Assembly: GCF_000173775.1 (NCBI RefSeq) | Contig: NZ_ACCD01000021.1 | Span: 1-64,000 of the forward strand | DNA: 64,000 nt | Reading direction: 5' to 3' | DNA from: Yersinia rohdei ATCC 43380 | GTDB taxonomy: Bacteria > Pseudomonadota > Gammaproteobacteria > Enterobacterales > Enterobacteriaceae | In this document: positions 1 through 10,521 of the stretch, in pieces | Numbering within the stretch: the stretch's first letter is position 1 | How the letters are laid out: every line of letters begins with the position of its first letter | Position numbers and translations under genes: made by a program | The notes under the pieces: model-generated | The model's database searches: none | What the model was told of the DNA's origin: nothing | The model's input: only the letters and a program-made list of their open reading frames with translations

Positions 1-277
1 GGGGATTTTGGGCTTGCTCTAACAATCTATCCCACAACCCTAACACCAACACCTGATCCGGTGGAGAAAGCTCGCCGGCTTTGATGGCTTTGTCCAGACT
101 GGCTTGCACTCGTGCGTGTAATTGCTCGGCGGTGGTTTCGCCGTGTTCTTCAGATTCTGCAACAGCTAATGTTAAATGGCCACGCAGGTAGCCACCGGCA
201 AATAAATCGTCATCGCTGGCGTGCTCTACCATGTCATCAATTTGCGCCAAAATATGCGTTTCGAACTCTTCGATCAT
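1..277 (-). CDS. yfcL: YfcL family protein (partial, C-terminus beyond window)
   Basis: Small uncharacterised cytoplasmic protein of the YfcL family. The reading frame opens at the ATG complementary to 275-277 and runs for 92 codons to the left edge without a stop, so the C-terminus is outside the window. The acidic start (MIEEFE), the stretch [23 protein letters not shown] and the [11 protein letters not shown] segment match what I remember of E. coli YfcL, which is about 92 residues. It lies left of epmC and yfcA in the same orientation, as in E. coli. A spurious frame on the other strand covers the same DNA and is rejected. Function is unknown. Confidence 0.85.
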   Translation of the reverse strand, partial: MIEEFETHILAQIDDMVEHASDDDLFAGGYLRGHLTLAVAESEEHGETTAEQLHARVQASLDKAIKAGELSPPDQVLVLGLWDRLLEQAQNP

Positions 278-428
278 TACTCTTCCTATTTGTATTCATT
301 GTTTATCCAACGTCATTGGCGTTGCAGGTTGCTGGCCAGCACCGGCCCCCACTGCGCTTACTCAGGTAAGTCATGCGGGCTATCAAATGCGGCTAACAAG
401 GCTGCGGCTTCAAGTGCGAAGGATAGGT

Positions 429-1016
429 TTACACTAAATCTTCCGGGTAAGGGAAAAGTTCTGCTGCCAACGGCGGCGTATTGTAGAACGATTGCAGTGC
501 TTGAATAAAGCCCGCAGGTCGTGGGGATAATCCGTTATCCAGGTTCCACAGCACTTGTTCACGAACTTTGCGTTGGAATGTTATGCGGTCGGGTTCGCAA
601 TCACCTTCCAAATTGTCGCAACTGACATTGAAAGGGAAACCCGCTGCCACGCAAAACATCCACTCCAAGGCCTGAGGTTTGATTTCTACTGCTTCAAACT
701 GACTTTGAGTGAGTGCATCGCGCCCATCTGGGCAATACCAGTAGCCAAAATCCACTAGCTTGCGCCGCTCTTCTCCGGCGATACACCAGTGGGAGATTTC
801 ATGCATCCCGCTGGCATAATAGCCGTGCGCAAAAATCACCCGATGATAAGAAAACTGGTCATCGGCGGGCAGATAAATAGGTTCGTCATCACCTTTTACC
901 AATTGCGTATTATATTCATCACTGAAACAGCCATTAAAAACACCGATTAACTGTTGATAATCATGAGTCATGCTTGAGTCCGTAAAAGCGGTATCAGCAA
1001 CGATATTCTGTCTCAT
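429..1016 (-). CDS. epmC: EpmC, elongation factor P hydroxylase
   Basis: Hydroxylates the beta-lysyl-lysine modification of elongation factor P, the last step of the EpmA/EpmB/EpmC pathway. The protein keeps the HEISHW metal-binding motif, the GYWYCPDGRDA block and the CDNLEGDCEPDRI block typical of YfcM/EpmC. This start gives 195 residues and has an AGGG Shine-Dalgarno 5 nt upstream. An internal ATG at 971 gives 180 residues, closer to the roughly 182 of E. coli, so the start is uncertain. It lies 22 bp downstream of yfcA and is probably cotranscribed. Family assignment is secure; activity is inferred from the family. Confidence 0.92.
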   Translation of the reverse strand: MRQNIVADTAFTDSSMTHDYQQLIGVFNGCFSDEYNTQLVKGDDEPIYLPADDQFSYHRVIFAHGYYASGMHEISHWCIAGEERRKLVDFGYWYCPDGRDALTQSQFEAVEIKPQALEWMFCVAAGFPFNVSCDNLEGDCEPDRITFQRKVREQVLWNLDNGLSPRPAGFIQALQSFYNTPPLAAELFPYPEDLV

Positions 1017-1038
1017 CGTTGCCCTAGATACCTAAAAA

Positions 1039-1845
1039 TTATGCGAAAATATGTAATCCTAGCCAGGCGGAGATCTCGGTACCGTGGCTGTCGTACAGCA
1101 GCTTGCAGCTCATGACAAATGACACCACGACAATCATTGGACGAATTAATTTCTGCCCTTTGGTTAAGACCATATGGGCCCCCAGACGCGCGCCCAAAAC
1201 TTGCCCTACCAGCATCACTAAGCCAATACTCCACACCACTTTGCCGCCAATAATAAAGAAAATCAGGCCGCCTACATTAGAGGTGAAATTGAGTACTTTG
1301 GCGTGAGCGGTGGATTTCGCCAGATTAAAACCGCACAGCGTCACAAAGGCCAGAGCATAGAAGGAACCGGCTCCGGGGCCAAAGAAACCGTCATAAAAGC
1401 CGACACCACCACCTGCAATCAAAGCAAATGGCACCGCCGATAAACGGCGCTGCTGGTCAACTTCACCAAGTTTGGGAGTCACCAGAAAATAGAGACCAAT
1501 GCCAATCACCAGCAATGGCAATATTTGCCGCAAAATATCCGCCCGCATATGCTGAACCAAGATAGCGCCCAGCATCGACCCCACCATGGTGAGCGCAATG
1601 GTCAGCCGTTGCTCCTTGAGATTAACCGCACCTCGGCGGATAAAATACAGACTGGCAGAAAATGACCCGCCGACAGATTGCAGTTTATTCGTCGCCAAAG
1701 CCTGCGCTGGGGGTAACCCCACCGCCAGCAGCGCCGGGACGGTGAGAAGACCACCACCACCGGCAATGGAATCAATAAACCCGGCCAGTAATGCGACTAA
1801 AAATAATATCCCCAGCACCGCTGGGCCCAGAGCAAACCAATCCAT
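1039..1845 (-). CDS. yfcA: YfcA, TSUP (TauE/SafE) family inner-membrane transporter
   Basis: Polytopic inner-membrane protein of 268 residues in the TSUP family, whose characterised members move sulfite, sulfonates or related anions. The N-terminal half carries the family signature FIDSIAGGGGLLTVPALL followed by LATNKLQSV. The second half repeats the pattern (GFYDGFFGPGAGSF ... AHAKVLNFTSN), as expected for the two internally duplicated TSUP halves. About eight hydrophobic segments are visible. It sits between mepA (4 nt gap) and epmC, the E. coli order. The substrate is not known. Confidence 0.9.
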   Translation of the reverse strand: MDWFALGPAVLGILFLVALLAGFIDSIAGGGGLLTVPALLAVGLPPAQALATNKLQSVGGSFSASLYFIRRGAVNLKEQRLTIALTMVGSMLGAILVQHMRADILRQILPLLVIGIGLYFLVTPKLGEVDQQRRLSAVPFALIAGGGVGFYDGFFGPGAGSFYALAFVTLCGFNLAKSTAHAKVLNFTSNVGGLIFFIIGGKVVWSIGLVMLVGQVLGARLGAHMVLTKGQKLIRPMIVVVSFVMSCKLLYDSHGTEISAWLGLHIFA

Positions 1846-1848
1846 GAT

Positions 1849-2676
1849 TTATCTCGCAGCAAAATGGTTATCCAGCAAAGCCTGACAGGAAGGCGGCAAT
1901 GGCGGCGGTAAGGTTTTACCCGGTTTAGCACTGGGTTGATGAGGTTGGAACCAGCTTTCTAATTCCGCACCACAACCATCTCCGGGCGGCGGGGTGTCTT
2001 GATCCAGACATTCCAAACTGTCTGCTGGGCAACGCAGCCGCACATGCATATGAGCACGATGACCAAACCACGGGCGCACTTTATGTAGCCAAGCGCGATC
2101 CGCACCGGCATCCAGACAAAGCTGCTTTTTAATCGCCGGATTGACGAAAATGCGTGTAACTTCGTTATCTTTAGCCGCCAGTTTAATTAGGCTTTCTACT
2201 TGTGGCTGCCACAATGCGGGCACCACTCGCTTGCCATCAACAGCAACCAAATCAATGGGTTGTGGCTTTAGCAGTTGTTGCTGGCTCCAGCGTTGCTGTG
2301 GCAGTTGTAGCCAAATATCCACATCCAATCCAGACTGATGGCTGGCATGCCCGCTACTAAAACGCCCGCCAGCGGGCATGGCCATATCACCAATCAATAC
2401 CGTACCAAGTTGGTTTTTCTGAGATTTTTCACTGAGCCGATGAATAAAATTCAGTAAATCTGGGTGACCAAAATAGCGGCGCTGATCTGGGCGCATAACT
2501 TGATAATCTGCCGACTCAAGCGGCAAAGGCATCGCACCGATAACACAGCCATTGGCAAATCCACCAATTGACTGCGGCGAGCCCGCTACCGGGTGGGTGA
2601 TTTGTTGCCATGGCGTCGCTGCCATTACCGGACTGATGGCCACCAGCGCCAACAGCCCCGCTATCCATTTTTTCAT
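1849..2676 (-). CDS. mepA: MepA, penicillin-insensitive murein endopeptidase
   Basis: Periplasmic zinc metallo-endopeptidase that cuts D-alanyl-meso-diaminopimelyl cross-links in peptidoglycan and is not inhibited by penicillin. The 275-residue product starts with a clear signal peptide ([19 protein letters not shown]). Metal ligands are visible in [16 protein letters not shown] (the H-x6-D motif) and in the C-terminal HRAHMHVRL. Conserved cysteines for disulfides are present (CVIG, CLDAG, CPADS, CLDQD, CGAEL). It lies 5 bp after aroC on the same strand, suggesting translation from the aroC transcript. Confidence 0.95.
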   Translation of the reverse strand: MKKWIAGLLALVAISPVMAATPWQQITHPVAGSPQSIGGFANGCVIGAMPLPLESADYQVMRPDQRRYFGHPDLLNFIHRLSEKSQKNQLGTVLIGDMAMPAGGRFSSGHASHQSGLDVDIWLQLPQQRWSQQQLLKPQPIDLVAVDGKRVVPALWQPQVESLIKLAAKDNEVTRIFVNPAIKKQLCLDAGADRAWLHKVRPWFGHRAHMHVRLRCPADSLECLDQDTPPPGDGCGAELESWFQPHQPSAKPGKTLPPPLPPSCQALLDNHFAAR

Positions 2677-2681
2677 GATGC

Positions 2682-3767
2682 CTACCAGCGCGGAACGTCT
2701 GAAACCACATCACCGCACTGTGCACGCTGGCGCAGTAAGTGATCCATTAACACAATCGCCATCATTGCTTCCGCAATCGGCACGGCACGGATACCCACAC
2801 AAGGGTCATGGCGGCCACGCGTTATCATCTCAACCGCTTCCCCTTGGCGGTTAATCGTGTGCCCCGGCACTGTAATACTGGAAGTGGGTTTCAACGCGAT
2901 ATGAGCCACAATCGGCTGCCCGCTGCTGATGCCACCAAGAATGCCGCCAGCATGATTACTTTGGAAACCTTGCGGAGTAATTTCATCACGATTTTCGCTG
3001 CCACGTTTAGTGACCACCGCAAAACCATCGCCGATTTCCACGCCTTTCACCGCATTAATACTCATCAGCGCATGGGCCAAATCCGCATCTAGCCGGTCAA
3101 ATACTGGCTCGCCTAAACCAACCGGAACCTGATCGGCGACCACGGTAATTTTGGCACCAATAGAATCACCGGCTTTTTTCAGCTCACGCATCAAGGCGTC
3201 CAATGGTTCCAGCTTGCTGGCATCCGGGCAGAAGAAAGGGTTGGTTTCAACTAAATCCCAGTCAAGCAGTTCACAACTGACATCACCGATTTGCGCCAAA
3301 TATCCACGGACTTTCACACCAAATTTCTGTGCCAGATATTTTTTGGCGATGGCACCAGCAGCTACCCGCATTGCGGTTTCACGCGCTGAAGAGCGGCCGC
3401 CCCCACGGTAATCACGGACACCGTATTTCTGTTCGTAGGTGTAATCAGCATGACCTGGGCGAAACACATCTTTAATATCGCTGTAATCTTGTGAGCGCTG
3501 GTCAGTGTTTTCAATCATCAGCCCGATGCTGGTGCCGGTAGTGACCCCTTCAAACACGCCAGATAAAATACGCACTTGATCCGGCTCACGGCGCTGAGTG
3601 GTATAGCGTGAGGTACCGGGACGGCGGCGATCGAGATCCTGTTGAATATCAGCTTCGGTGATGGGAATACCCGGAGGGACGCCATCAATAATACATCCCA
3701 AGGCAATACCGTGAGATTCACCAAAAGTGGTGACGCGGAAAAACTGCCCAATACTGTTGCCAGCCAT
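2682..3767 (-). CDS. aroC: AroC, chorismate synthase
   Basis: Cytoplasmic enzyme that converts 5-enolpyruvylshikimate-3-phosphate to chorismate using reduced FMN, the final step of the common aromatic pathway. The 361-residue product has the usual length. The family signatures [41 protein letters not shown] and [18 protein letters not shown] are intact. The ATG at 3767 is chosen because it begins MAGNSIGQ as in E. coli and has a GGAG Shine-Dalgarno; the GTG one codon upstream is not needed. The order prmB-aroC-mepA is conserved in enterobacteria. Confidence 0.97.
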   Translation of the reverse strand: MAGNSIGQFFRVTTFGESHGIALGCIIDGVPPGIPITEADIQQDLDRRRPGTSRYTTQRREPDQVRILSGVFEGVTTGTSIGLMIENTDQRSQDYSDIKDVFRPGHADYTYEQKYGVRDYRGGGRSSARETAMRVAAGAIAKKYLAQKFGVKVRGYLAQIGDVSCELLDWDLVETNPFFCPDASKLEPLDALMRELKKAGDSIGAKITVVADQVPVGLGEPVFDRLDADLAHALMSINAVKGVEIGDGFAVVTKRGSENRDEITPQGFQSNHAGGILGGISSGQPIVAHIALKPTSSITVPGHTINRQGEAVEMITRGRHDPCVGIRAVPIAEAMMAIVLMDHLLRQRAQCGDVVSDVPRW

Positions 3768-3794
3768 CACGGCTCCTCTAAGTCATAAGTTCTC

Positions 3795-3821
3795 TGTCAG
3801 GCGAATACTAACCGCCTGACA
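3795..3821. other. Intercistronic hairpin between prmB and aroC
   Basis: A perfect 9-bp stem (TGTCAGGCG / CGCCTGACA) with a 9-nt loop sits in the 68-bp gap between prmB and aroC. Read on the minus strand it is not followed by a U-run, so it is not a convincing intrinsic terminator for prmB. It may stabilise or process the aroC mRNA. Confidence 0.4.
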
Positions 3822-3838
3822 ATTTTAAAAATGAATGA

Positions 3839-4792
3839 TTAATCACGATACGCACTAAAATGCGCTGCGCTGTCAATCAGTTGCTGTTTAGTCAGCATAA
3901 AGACGCCGTCACCGCCGTTGTCAAACTCCAGCCAGGTAAATGGCACATCTGGATATTGATCCATTAAATGCACCATGCTGTTACCCACTTCACAAATCAG
4001 CACCCCATCATCTTTCAAAAAGTCGGGAGCACAGGCCAGAATGCGGCGGGCCAATTTCAAGCCATCGGTACCTGCTGCCAGGCCAAGTTCAGGTTCGAAA
4101 CGGAATTCCTGCGGTAAATCGTCCATATCTTCAGCGTCAACATAAGGAGGATTAGTGACAATCAGGTCGTATTTAATCGGCGGTAAATCACGGAATAGGT
4201 CAGAGCGAATCGGGGTAACTTGATGCTCCATACCGTGTTGCTGAATATTGTGCTCAGTGACCGCCAGCACGTCATTGGAGATATCGACAGCATCGACTTC
4301 AGCTTCCGGGAAGGCATAAGCACAAGCAATGGCAATGCAGCCGCTGCCGGTGCACATATCCAAAATATGTTCAGGTCGATGGCGAATCAGCCCGGCAAAG
4401 TTGTTATTAATCAACTCACCAATGGGCGAGCGTGGTACCAGCACGCGCTCATCAACATAATATTCCATACCGCAGAACCAGGCTTTATTGGTCAGATAAG
4501 CCACGGGAATACGCTCATTGACCCGACGAATAACCCGCTCAACAATACGATGGCGCTCACTGGAGGTAAGGCGCGCATTGCGCATATCTTCCGGAATATC
4601 TATCGGCAGAAATAGGCTTGGGAAAACCAATTGCACCGCTTCGTCCCACGGGTTATCAGTTCCGTGACCATAAAAAATATTGGCCGCGTTAAAACGGCTA
4701 ACGGCCCAACGCAGCATATCCTGAATGGTGTGCAGCTCATTTACTGCTTCATCGACGAAAATCTTGTCCAAGGTACTCTCCAACGGGTGCAT
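3839..4792 (-). CDS. prmB: PrmB, 50S ribosomal protein uL3 glutamine N5-methyltransferase
   Basis: SAM-dependent methyltransferase that methylates the conserved glutamine of ribosomal protein L3. The 317-residue product has the class I SAM-binding motif [16 protein letters not shown] near the middle and the NPPY motif ([17 protein letters not shown]), diagnostic of glutamine or adenine amino methylation. The N-terminal helical domain ending in [11 protein letters not shown] is also typical. E. coli PrmB begins at the residue aligned with LDKIF, so translation could start at a TTG seven codons in; the ATG at 4792 is kept. It is transcribed towards aroC and diverges from smrB. Confidence 0.95.
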   Translation of the reverse strand: MHPLESTLDKIFVDEAVNELHTIQDMLRWAVSRFNAANIFYGHGTDNPWDEAVQLVFPSLFLPIDIPEDMRNARLTSSERHRIVERVIRRVNERIPVAYLTNKAWFCGMEYYVDERVLVPRSPIGELINNNFAGLIRHRPEHILDMCTGSGCIAIACAYAFPEAEVDAVDISNDVLAVTEHNIQQHGMEHQVTPIRSDLFRDLPPIKYDLIVTNPPYVDAEDMDDLPQEFRFEPELGLAAGTDGLKLARRILACAPDFLKDDGVLICEVGNSMVHLMDQYPDVPFTWLEFDNGGDGVFMLTKQQLIDSAAHFSAYRD

Positions 4793-4950
4793 AAAATCAT
4801 TATCTATGCCCTAGTTTGCCATGAAGCCCGCCACAAATCAGCAGCAATACATCAGTTGAATGATAACCAAATAATGAAACACACATTAAAGTGCTTAATC
4901 TCTGATGGACATTAGGTAAACTGGCAGAAATGAACAAATACAATGAATAG

Positions 4951-5484
4951 ATGATGAAAAATAAATATCACCTGACAACTGATGAGTTACAGCTCTTTAA
5001 AGAGTCGATTGCTGGGGCAAAAAAACTTAAACAAGACACCATCCTGCACCGTGCGCCGCCCAAACTCGGCAAAAAAATTGCACCCGAGCGGTTGCTGCAA
5101 GAACAAGTTGATGCCAGTTATTATTTTTCTGATGAATTCCAGCCGCAATTGGATACCGATGGCCCAACACGCTATGTGCGCCCGGGTGTGGATCATTTTG
5201 AGGTGAAAAAATTGCGGCGTGGCGATTACTCACCCGATATGTTTTTGGATTTACACGGATTAACCCAGAAACAAGCCAAGCAAGAGTTGGGGGCGTTAAT
5301 TGCGGCCTGCAAACGTGAGCATGTGCATTGCGCTTGCGTTATGCATGGTCATGGTAAACATGTTTTGAAACAGCAAACACCTTTGTGGCTGGCGCAGCAT
5401 CCCGATGTGCTGGCATTCCATCAAGCCCCTAAAGAATGGGGTGGCACTGCGGCGCTATTAGTGTTGATTGAGTTAGAGCAATAG
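4951..5484 (+). CDS. smrB: SmrB, Smr-domain endonuclease (ribosome rescue factor)
   Basis: Small MutS-related domain protein of 177 residues. In E. coli SmrB cleaves mRNA at collided ribosomes. The N-terminal third is charged and probably flexible. The C-terminal Smr domain is clear, with [14 protein letters not shown] and the catalytic/nucleic-acid loop [13 protein letters not shown], then a [12 protein letters not shown] ending. Two consecutive ATG codons (4951 and 4954) are possible starts and neither has a strong Shine-Dalgarno. It diverges from prmB and converges with sixA. Confidence 0.94.
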   Translation: MMKNKYHLTTDELQLFKESIAGAKKLKQDTILHRAPPKLGKKIAPERLLQEQVDASYYFSDEFQPQLDTDGPTRYVRPGVDHFEVKKLRRGDYSPDMFLDLHGLTQKQAKQELGALIAACKREHVHCACVMHGHGKHVLKQQTPLWLAQHPDVLAFHQAPKEWGGTAALLVLIELEQ

Positions 5485-5571
5485 CGGGAAACAACCTGGT
5501 AATGATACATCGCGTGAATGATGGCAACCCACAGCTGTGCATCTTGAAAGATGATGGGAATAAAATGACAA

Positions 5572-5595
5572 AGGCGCGACAATTATGCCGCGCCT
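5572..5595. terminator. Hairpin between convergent smrB and sixA
   Basis: A GC-rich 7-bp stem (AGGCGCG / CGCGCCT) around a 10-nt AT-rich loop lies between the two convergent stops. On the minus strand it is followed by a loosely T-rich tract, which suits termination of sixA. On the plus strand no U-run follows. Termination is inferred from position and structure. Confidence 0.5.
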
Positions 5596-5619
5596 ATTGA
5601 ATCTTGGCTAATACTGTTC

Positions 5620-6111
5620 TTAGCCGTGGCAAGCCTTAGCTAAAAGCTGTGTCGGGCTAACCTGCCAGTCAAAAGTGCCTTTGCCCGTCTCGCCATTCAA
5701 ATCCACACAAGCGATTGCCGAAGTAGCAAACATCGGTGGGCATTGCCCCGGACAAAGTTCAGCCACCAGATACCCGACCAGCGGCAAGTGCGAAATAACC
5801 AGCACCGCAGCACAATCTTCTTTTGCCAATGCTTGCAAATAACAGCTGACAAAAGCGGCATCCCCGCCTGGGGTTAATTCTGGCATGACTTCCTGCTGTG
5901 GTGGCAGTGTCATGACTTCGCGCACCACATCCAATGTTTGCCCCGCACGTAAATAAGGGCTAACAAGAATTTGATCAACATCCACTGACTGGTCGTTTAG
6001 CCAACTTGCTATCTGGCGTGATTCATCTCGACCGCACAGTGTTAGAGGCCTTAGCGCATCACTGGCGGCATCAAGTGCCGCGTCCCCATGACGCATAATG
6101 AAAACTTGCAT
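5620..6111 (-). CDS. sixA: SixA, phosphohistidine phosphatase
   Basis: Cytoplasmic histidine-phosphatase-superfamily enzyme of 163 residues. In E. coli SixA dephosphorylates phosphohistidine on the nitrogen PTS phosphocarrier NPr and was first described for ArcB. The catalytic RHG motif is at the N-terminus (VFIMRHGDAAL, His8), and the second conserved histidine is in VLVISHLPLVGYL. It lies downstream of fadJ on the same strand, the E. coli order, but 450 bp separate the two, so it probably has its own promoter. Confidence 0.95.
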   Translation of the reverse strand: MQVFIMRHGDAALDAASDALRPLTLCGRDESRQIASWLNDQSVDVDQILVSPYLRAGQTLDVVREVMTLPPQQEVMPELTPGGDAAFVSCYLQALAKEDCAAVLVISHLPLVGYLVAELCPGQCPPMFATSAIACVDLNGETGKGTFDWQVSPTQLLAKACHG

Positions 6112-6565
6112 ATTGCACCGTTTTTGTTAACAAAATAACGCTATACAGAAACGCTTTGCGTGCTGTACCGCCGAAACCTTTGCTTGAGAGCAAAGAAACT
6201 TCATAACGATAACGCGCCGTCTCTCTATGGCGGCCGGGCATTTTGCCTGAAACTTAAGGTAAAGAAAATGACTGTTTTCCACACCGGGAATGCCGACAGC
6301 CAACCTTGAGTGGTTACAGAGTAACCATATCATCAGCTTAATCTAAACTTTATCACCTGTATAATAAATGGCTATTAATTCATTTTGGCACGAATAGTCA
6401 CTTGCCGTGATTCTGATGTAAGGTAGCGCGGGTTGCCCCCTGTGTACAGCCACCTTAGCAGTTAGAATTGCAGGTGGTGATCCTGCTCACATCCCTATTC
6501 GTTAAGTATAGAATATTAGCCTACACCGGGCTGAGAATAAAATTGATAAAATACCTTACAAGTCA
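6112..6565. other. sixA-fadJ intergenic region, no gene recognised
   Basis: A 454-bp stretch without a convincing gene. One 68-codon minus-strand frame (6127-6333) has no recognisable motif and a composition unlike the neighbours, so it is not called. A small GGTTAC/GTAACC hairpin is present near 6309-6327. The sixA promoter presumably lies in the first 100-200 bp; I cannot place -10/-35 boxes with confidence. Confidence 0.5.
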
Positions 6566-8806
6566 TTAGCTTGCGTTGCTTTCACCTTGTTCTTCATTGA
6601 CATAATTTTCCGCCGGATAAAACTGTTGTTGCTGCTTCGCCATGGTGACCAGCAAGGCGCAAGGTTCAAAACGCTCACCATACTGCTGTGCCAGCAAATT
6701 CAGTGTTTTCACCACTTTTTCAGCGCCAAGGCTGTCCATGTAGCGGAAAGGCCCGCCCAAGAATGGCGGAAAACCAATGCCAAACACTGCGCCAATATCC
6801 CCGTCACGCGGGTTACGAATGATAGACTCATCCAGACAGCGCGCAGCTTCGTTCAGCATCATCATGGTGCAACGCTGCGCTATCACTGCAGCCCCAAGAT
6901 GGGCTTTGGCTGAAACGCCAAGCAAAGTATAAATGCTGGTATCAACTGCTTTGACCGGGTTCTTGTGCCACTTAAAGCCCGTATTTTTGCTCGGATAGAG
7001 ATAAAAACCACGGCCATTTTTGCGCCCTTTTCGCCCATCTTTCAAGATGACATCAAATGAGGCCGGCGCTGCAAACCGTGGCCCTAATTGCTCTACCAGA
7101 ATCGGCATAATCTTGGTACCCACATCAATACCCACTTCATCCAGCAAGGTAATTGGCCCCACTGGGAAGCCAAAATCGACCAGCGCTTTATCGATAGAAT
7201 CGATAGCTTCCCCCTCCAGTAAACAGCGAGCGGCTTCATTGATATAAGGTGCAAGAATGCGGTTTACATAGAATCCAGCCTGATCAGCAACCACAATTGC
7301 TGTTTTCCCTTGTTTACGGGCCAAAGCGACTGTGGTGGCAATGGTTTCTTCGCTGGTTTTTGCATGGGGAATAACTTCCACCAGCGGCATTTTATCTACC
7401 GGACTGAAATAATGTAGACCAATAACGTTTTCTGGCCGCTGCGCTTGTGCCGCAATTTGGCTGATGGGCAGTGAAGATGTATTAGAGGCGAAAATAGTCT
7501 GCTCAGTACAGACGCGCTCTATATCTGCAACCATTTGTTGTTTTAGGGATAAATCTTCAAATACTGCTTCGACGACAATATCAATATTGGCAAAACCACG
7601 GTAATCCGTGCTACCCGAAATCAGCATCATTTGGCGCTGCCGCTCAGCCGGACGCAGCCTTTTACTGCGCACCCGCTTGCCTAGGGCATCCCACGTGTAT
7701 TTCAGCGCCTGATTAATCCCTTGTGGATTGATATCTTTGATACGAACAGGTAAACCCGCGCGGGTGGCGGTGACATTGGCAATACCCCCCCCCATTAGCC
7801 CGCCACCTAACACTCCGACACGGTGAATAGCCCGCGGTTTTGCACTACCGCCAGTCTCTTTTTTCAATGATGTGGTAGCAAAAAATAAGCTGCGTAATGC
7901 CGCAGACTGCGGGGTCATGGCCAGTTCACCAAAAGCGCGAGCTTCAGCCTCATAACCTGCCGGGCCGCCGTGATCCAGCCCTTTGCGTACCACATCAATA
8001 ATGCGCTCAGCCGCAGGATAATGGCCTTTGGTTTTCGCCAAGGTTTTTTTACGCACTATGCTAAACAATAATGCTTTACCGAGTGGGCCACTCAGCAGCC
8101 GCTCCTGCCACGGCAGCACCGGTTTATCCAGCCAACCGGCTTTTGCCCGGTTGATAGCCACGTCCAGCAAAATATCCTGCGGTACTGCGTCGTCTACCAA
8201 CCCCATTTTAAGTGCCTGACGTGCGCGAATCTGTCTGCCGGTTAATATCATATCCAGCGCCTTACTGACCCCAATCAGTCGCGGCAGGCGCTGTGTCCCG
8301 CCTGACCCTGGCAGCAGGCCAAGTTGCACCTCAGGCAAGCCCAGCACGGTTTTATCATCCAGCGAACAAATTCGGCTATGGCAGGCCAGTGCTAACTCCA
8401 AACCGCCCCCCAAACAAGCACCATGAATAGCGGCCACCACCGGCACTGGAAATGCGGCGATTTGCGCCAAAATGGCTTGCCCTTTTTGCGCCAAAACGCG
8501 GGCCTCATGTGCCGTGTGGCAAGCATCAATCATGGTGATATCAGCACCCGCAATAAAAGAGTCTGGCTTACCGGAAATAATCACCAGCCCCTGTAATGGA
8601 GTCAAAGCTTGTGCTTGTTGCAATATTTCAGATATTTGTTCAGCAAATTCAGCCTTTAAGGTATTCACTTTATCACCCACAACATCAATGGTGATCACGC
8701 CGATATTGTCAGGCCGCATGCTGAGCGTAAATACCTCATGACCTGGAGCGGAGGTGCTTTCTCTTCCCGCCTCATCATTGCTATTAATGATAATTTCCTG
8801 ACTCAT
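6566..8806 (-). CDS. fadJ: FadJ, fatty acid oxidation complex alpha subunit
   Basis: Multifunctional enzyme with enoyl-CoA hydratase and 3-hydroxyacyl-CoA dehydrogenase activities (and, by family, epimerase) in the FadIJ complex, the anaerobic or alternative beta-oxidation system. The N-terminal crotonase domain shows [19 protein letters not shown] and [17 protein letters not shown]. The dehydrogenase domain begins with the Rossmann motif [14 protein letters not shown] near residue 330 and includes [18 protein letters not shown]. The 746 residues exceed E. coli FadJ (714), mostly through an N-terminal extension and a longer C-terminus. The start overlaps the fadI stop (TAATG), which fixes it and indicates translational coupling. 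Confidence 0.96.
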   Translation of the reverse strand: MSQEIIINSNDEAGRESTSAPGHEVFTLSMRPDNIGVITIDVVGDKVNTLKAEFAEQISEILQQAQALTPLQGLVIISGKPDSFIAGADITMIDACHTAHEARVLAQKGQAILAQIAAFPVPVVAAIHGACLGGGLELALACHSRICSLDDKTVLGLPEVQLGLLPGSGGTQRLPRLIGVSKALDMILTGRQIRARQALKMGLVDDAVPQDILLDVAINRAKAGWLDKPVLPWQERLLSGPLGKALLFSIVRKKTLAKTKGHYPAAERIIDVVRKGLDHGGPAGYEAEARAFGELAMTPQSAALRSLFFATTSLKKETGGSAKPRAIHRVGVLGGGLMGGGIANVTATRAGLPVRIKDINPQGINQALKYTWDALGKRVRSKRLRPAERQRQMMLISGSTDYRGFANIDIVVEAVFEDLSLKQQMVADIERVCTEQTIFASNTSSLPISQIAAQAQRPENVIGLHYFSPVDKMPLVEVIPHAKTSEETIATTVALARKQGKTAIVVADQAGFYVNRILAPYINEAARCLLEGEAIDSIDKALVDFGFPVGPITLLDEVGIDVGTKIMPILVEQLGPRFAAPASFDVILKDGRKGRKNGRGFYLYPSKNTGFKWHKNPVKAVDTSIYTLLGVSAKAHLGAAVIAQRCTMMMLNEAARCLDESIIRNPRDGDIGAVFGIGFPPFLGGPFRYMDSLGAEKVVKTLNLLAQQYGERFEPCALLVTMAKQQQQFYPAENYVNEEQGESNAS

Positions 8807-10116
8807 TACTCCACCTCCAAAATCATAGCCGCTCCCAGGCCACCCGCCGCACAGGCGGTGGTTAAACCTAATCCCCCACCACGACGGCGTAATTCATTGA
8901 GTGTTTGGATAATCATGCGCGCCCCTGTGGCAGCAAAAGGGTGACCATAAGCAATAGAACCGCCTAATACGTTAAATTTACTCATATCAACTTCACCAAC
9001 AGCTTGGTTTCGCCCCAATTTCTCACGCGCAAAGCTGTCGCTGGCCAACATCTTCAAGTTGGCTAATGTTTGTGCCGCAAATGCTTCGTGCATGTCTATC
9101 AGAGTCAAATCGGCCAATGTAATTCCGGCGCGATCCAGAGCCAATGGCGTGGCGTAGGCCGGGCCTAGCAGCATATCTTGCCAAACATCAATAGCAGAGA
9201 ATGCAAAACTACGTAGGTAACCTAAGGGTGCCAACCCCAGCGCTTTGGCTTTTGACTCACTCATCATCATCAGCGCGGCGGCACCATCTGTCAGCGGCGT
9301 GCTGTTTGCCGCCGTGACACTGCCGTGTTTGCGGTCAAATGCTGGACGTAATTTGGCATATTGCGCCAGTGTGGAGTCTTTACGGATATTATTATCTTCG
9401 GTGATAGCATCACGATAAGGCGGGATATAACCCGTCATCACCTCATCTTGTAATAATCCCTGCTGCCAGGCTTGCGCTGCCATTTGATGAGACCGCAATG
9501 CTAACGCATCTTGATCTTCACGGCTGATACCATAGGTTTTTGCCATCTGCTCCGCAGTATCCCCCATGCGCAGGCCAGTTGAGTATTCGGCAACAGCGGG
9601 TGCTACCGGGAGCAAATCACGCAATTTTAACCGGCTGAATAACTTCAATCGCTGAGATAAAGTTCGTGCTTTATTCACATCAACCAAGGTTCGCGCCAGG
9701 GCTTTACTGACACCAATGGGCAACACTGAAGAGGAATCCGCCCCACCGGCAATAGCCACAGTGACTGAACCGGCAATAATACTTTCTGCAACATTGGCCA
9801 CGGCTTGGAAACTGGTCGCGCACGCGCGCGAAACACTGTAGGCATCCGTATGCACACTCATGCCCGTCCCCAACACAATTTCACGGGCAATGTTGGGGGC
9901 TTCTGGCATTTGTACTACCTGACCAAATACCAGTTGATCGATTAGTTCAGGAGCAACGCCACTTCTGGCCAGCAATTCGCTGACCACAATTTTGCCCAAG
10001 TCTACAGCTGGCACGCCATGATAAGCCGTGGCCTGCTTAGCAAAGGGGGTTCGCAGGCCGCTGACTATTGCAATGCGATCGCCCTGACGCGTCACTAGCG
10101 GTAATGGCTTACTCAT
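8806..10116 (-). CDS. fadI: FadI, 3-ketoacyl-CoA thiolase (fatty acid oxidation complex beta subunit)
   Basis: Thiolase that releases acetyl-CoA in the last step of the beta-oxidation cycle and partners FadJ. The product is 436 residues, the same as E. coli. The acylated cysteine is in [17 protein letters not shown] (Cys99), the conserved histidine in [11 protein letters not shown], and the second catalytic cysteine in [11 protein letters not shown] at the C-terminus. A longer upstream frame exists, but the ATG at 10116 begins [17 protein letters not shown] as in E. coli and has an AGGAG Shine-Dalgarno. A FadR-like operator lies 45-61 bp upstream, so the operon is likely fatty-acid inducible. 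Confidence 0.96.
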   Translation of the reverse strand: MSKPLPLVTRQGDRIAIVSGLRTPFAKQATAYHGVPAVDLGKIVVSELLARSGVAPELIDQLVFGQVVQMPEAPNIAREIVLGTGMSVHTDAYSVSRACATSFQAVANVAESIIAGSVTVAIAGGADSSSVLPIGVSKALARTLVDVNKARTLSQRLKLFSRLKLRDLLPVAPAVAEYSTGLRMGDTAEQMAKTYGISREDQDALALRSHQMAAQAWQQGLLQDEVMTGYIPPYRDAITEDNNIRKDSTLAQYAKLRPAFDRKHGSVTAANSTPLTDGAAALMMMSESKAKALGLAPLGYLRSFAFSAIDVWQDMLLGPAYATPLALDRAGITLADLTLIDMHEAFAAQTLANLKMLASDSFAREKLGRNQAVGEVDMSKFNVLGGSIAYGHPFAATGARMIIQTLNELRRRGGGLGLTTACAAGGLGAAMILEVE

Positions 10117-10160
10117 AAAGGCTCCTGATAATAAAGTGGCTTTATTAAAGCATAACAAAT

Positions 10161-10177
10161 AACAGGTCTGACCTGAT
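10161..10177. promoter_or_regulatory. FadR-like operator upstream of fadI
   Basis: The 17-mer AACAGGTCTGACCTGAT is a near-palindrome with the GGTCNGACC core of the E. coli FadR consensus. It lies about 50 bp upstream of the fadI ATG, where a repressor would block transcription of fadIJ. FadR occupancy is inferred from the match. Confidence 0.75.
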
Positions 10178-10342
10178 CTAATGATTGTTAACCAAACATT
10201 TACATTTGGTAAACCTATAGAGCAGGAAAGTGAGAGCGGGAGCAACTTTTAAGAATAAAAAAAGGGCGAAGAGATAAACCTAACAGTGGATTGCATACGA
10301 AAAGATAATAAATTAAAAAAATGGATTGGCAGGGGGAATGGT

Positions 10343-10513
10343 ATGACAAGTAACGCGGAGCAAAAAACTCCGCGTCAGACTACTAACAAAGTTGACTCGC
10401 GGGGAAATGTGCCGCAGAGGCAGTTGCTGAGTCATGGGCCGGAGCGCCCATCAATTCAGCCGCCCAGACACACTTCAAGCGATAAGCGAGCTTTGTCATC
10501 AAACGGATGCTGA
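10343..10513 (+). CDS. Possible small ORF, unrecognised
   Basis: A 56-codon frame beginning at an ATG with a strong AGGGGG Shine-Dalgarno 6 nt upstream, ending just before the convergent yfcZ stop. The predicted peptide is polar and rich in Gln, Arg, Pro and Ser, with no membrane segment and no motif I know. A GC-rich 8-bp inverted repeat (10353-10375) lies inside it, so the region may instead be the 3' end of the yfcZ transcript. Included only because of the ribosome binding site. Confidence 0.2.
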   Translation: MTSNAEQKTPRQTTNKVDSRGNVPQRQLLSHGPERPSIQPPRHTSSDKRALSSNGC

Positions 10514-10521
10514 GGGGTGAA

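Noticed and set aside
112-369. Plus-strand frames at the left edge
   Set aside because: They are antisense to yfcL, whose sequence is recognisable in the minus strand.
6127-6333. 68-codon minus-strand frame upstream of sixA
   Set aside because: No motif, no clear ribosome binding site and unusual residue composition.
10353-10375. ACGCGGAG / CTCCGCGT hairpin as yfcZ terminator
   Set aside because: The stem is good but no U-run follows on the minus strand; left as an inverted repeat only.
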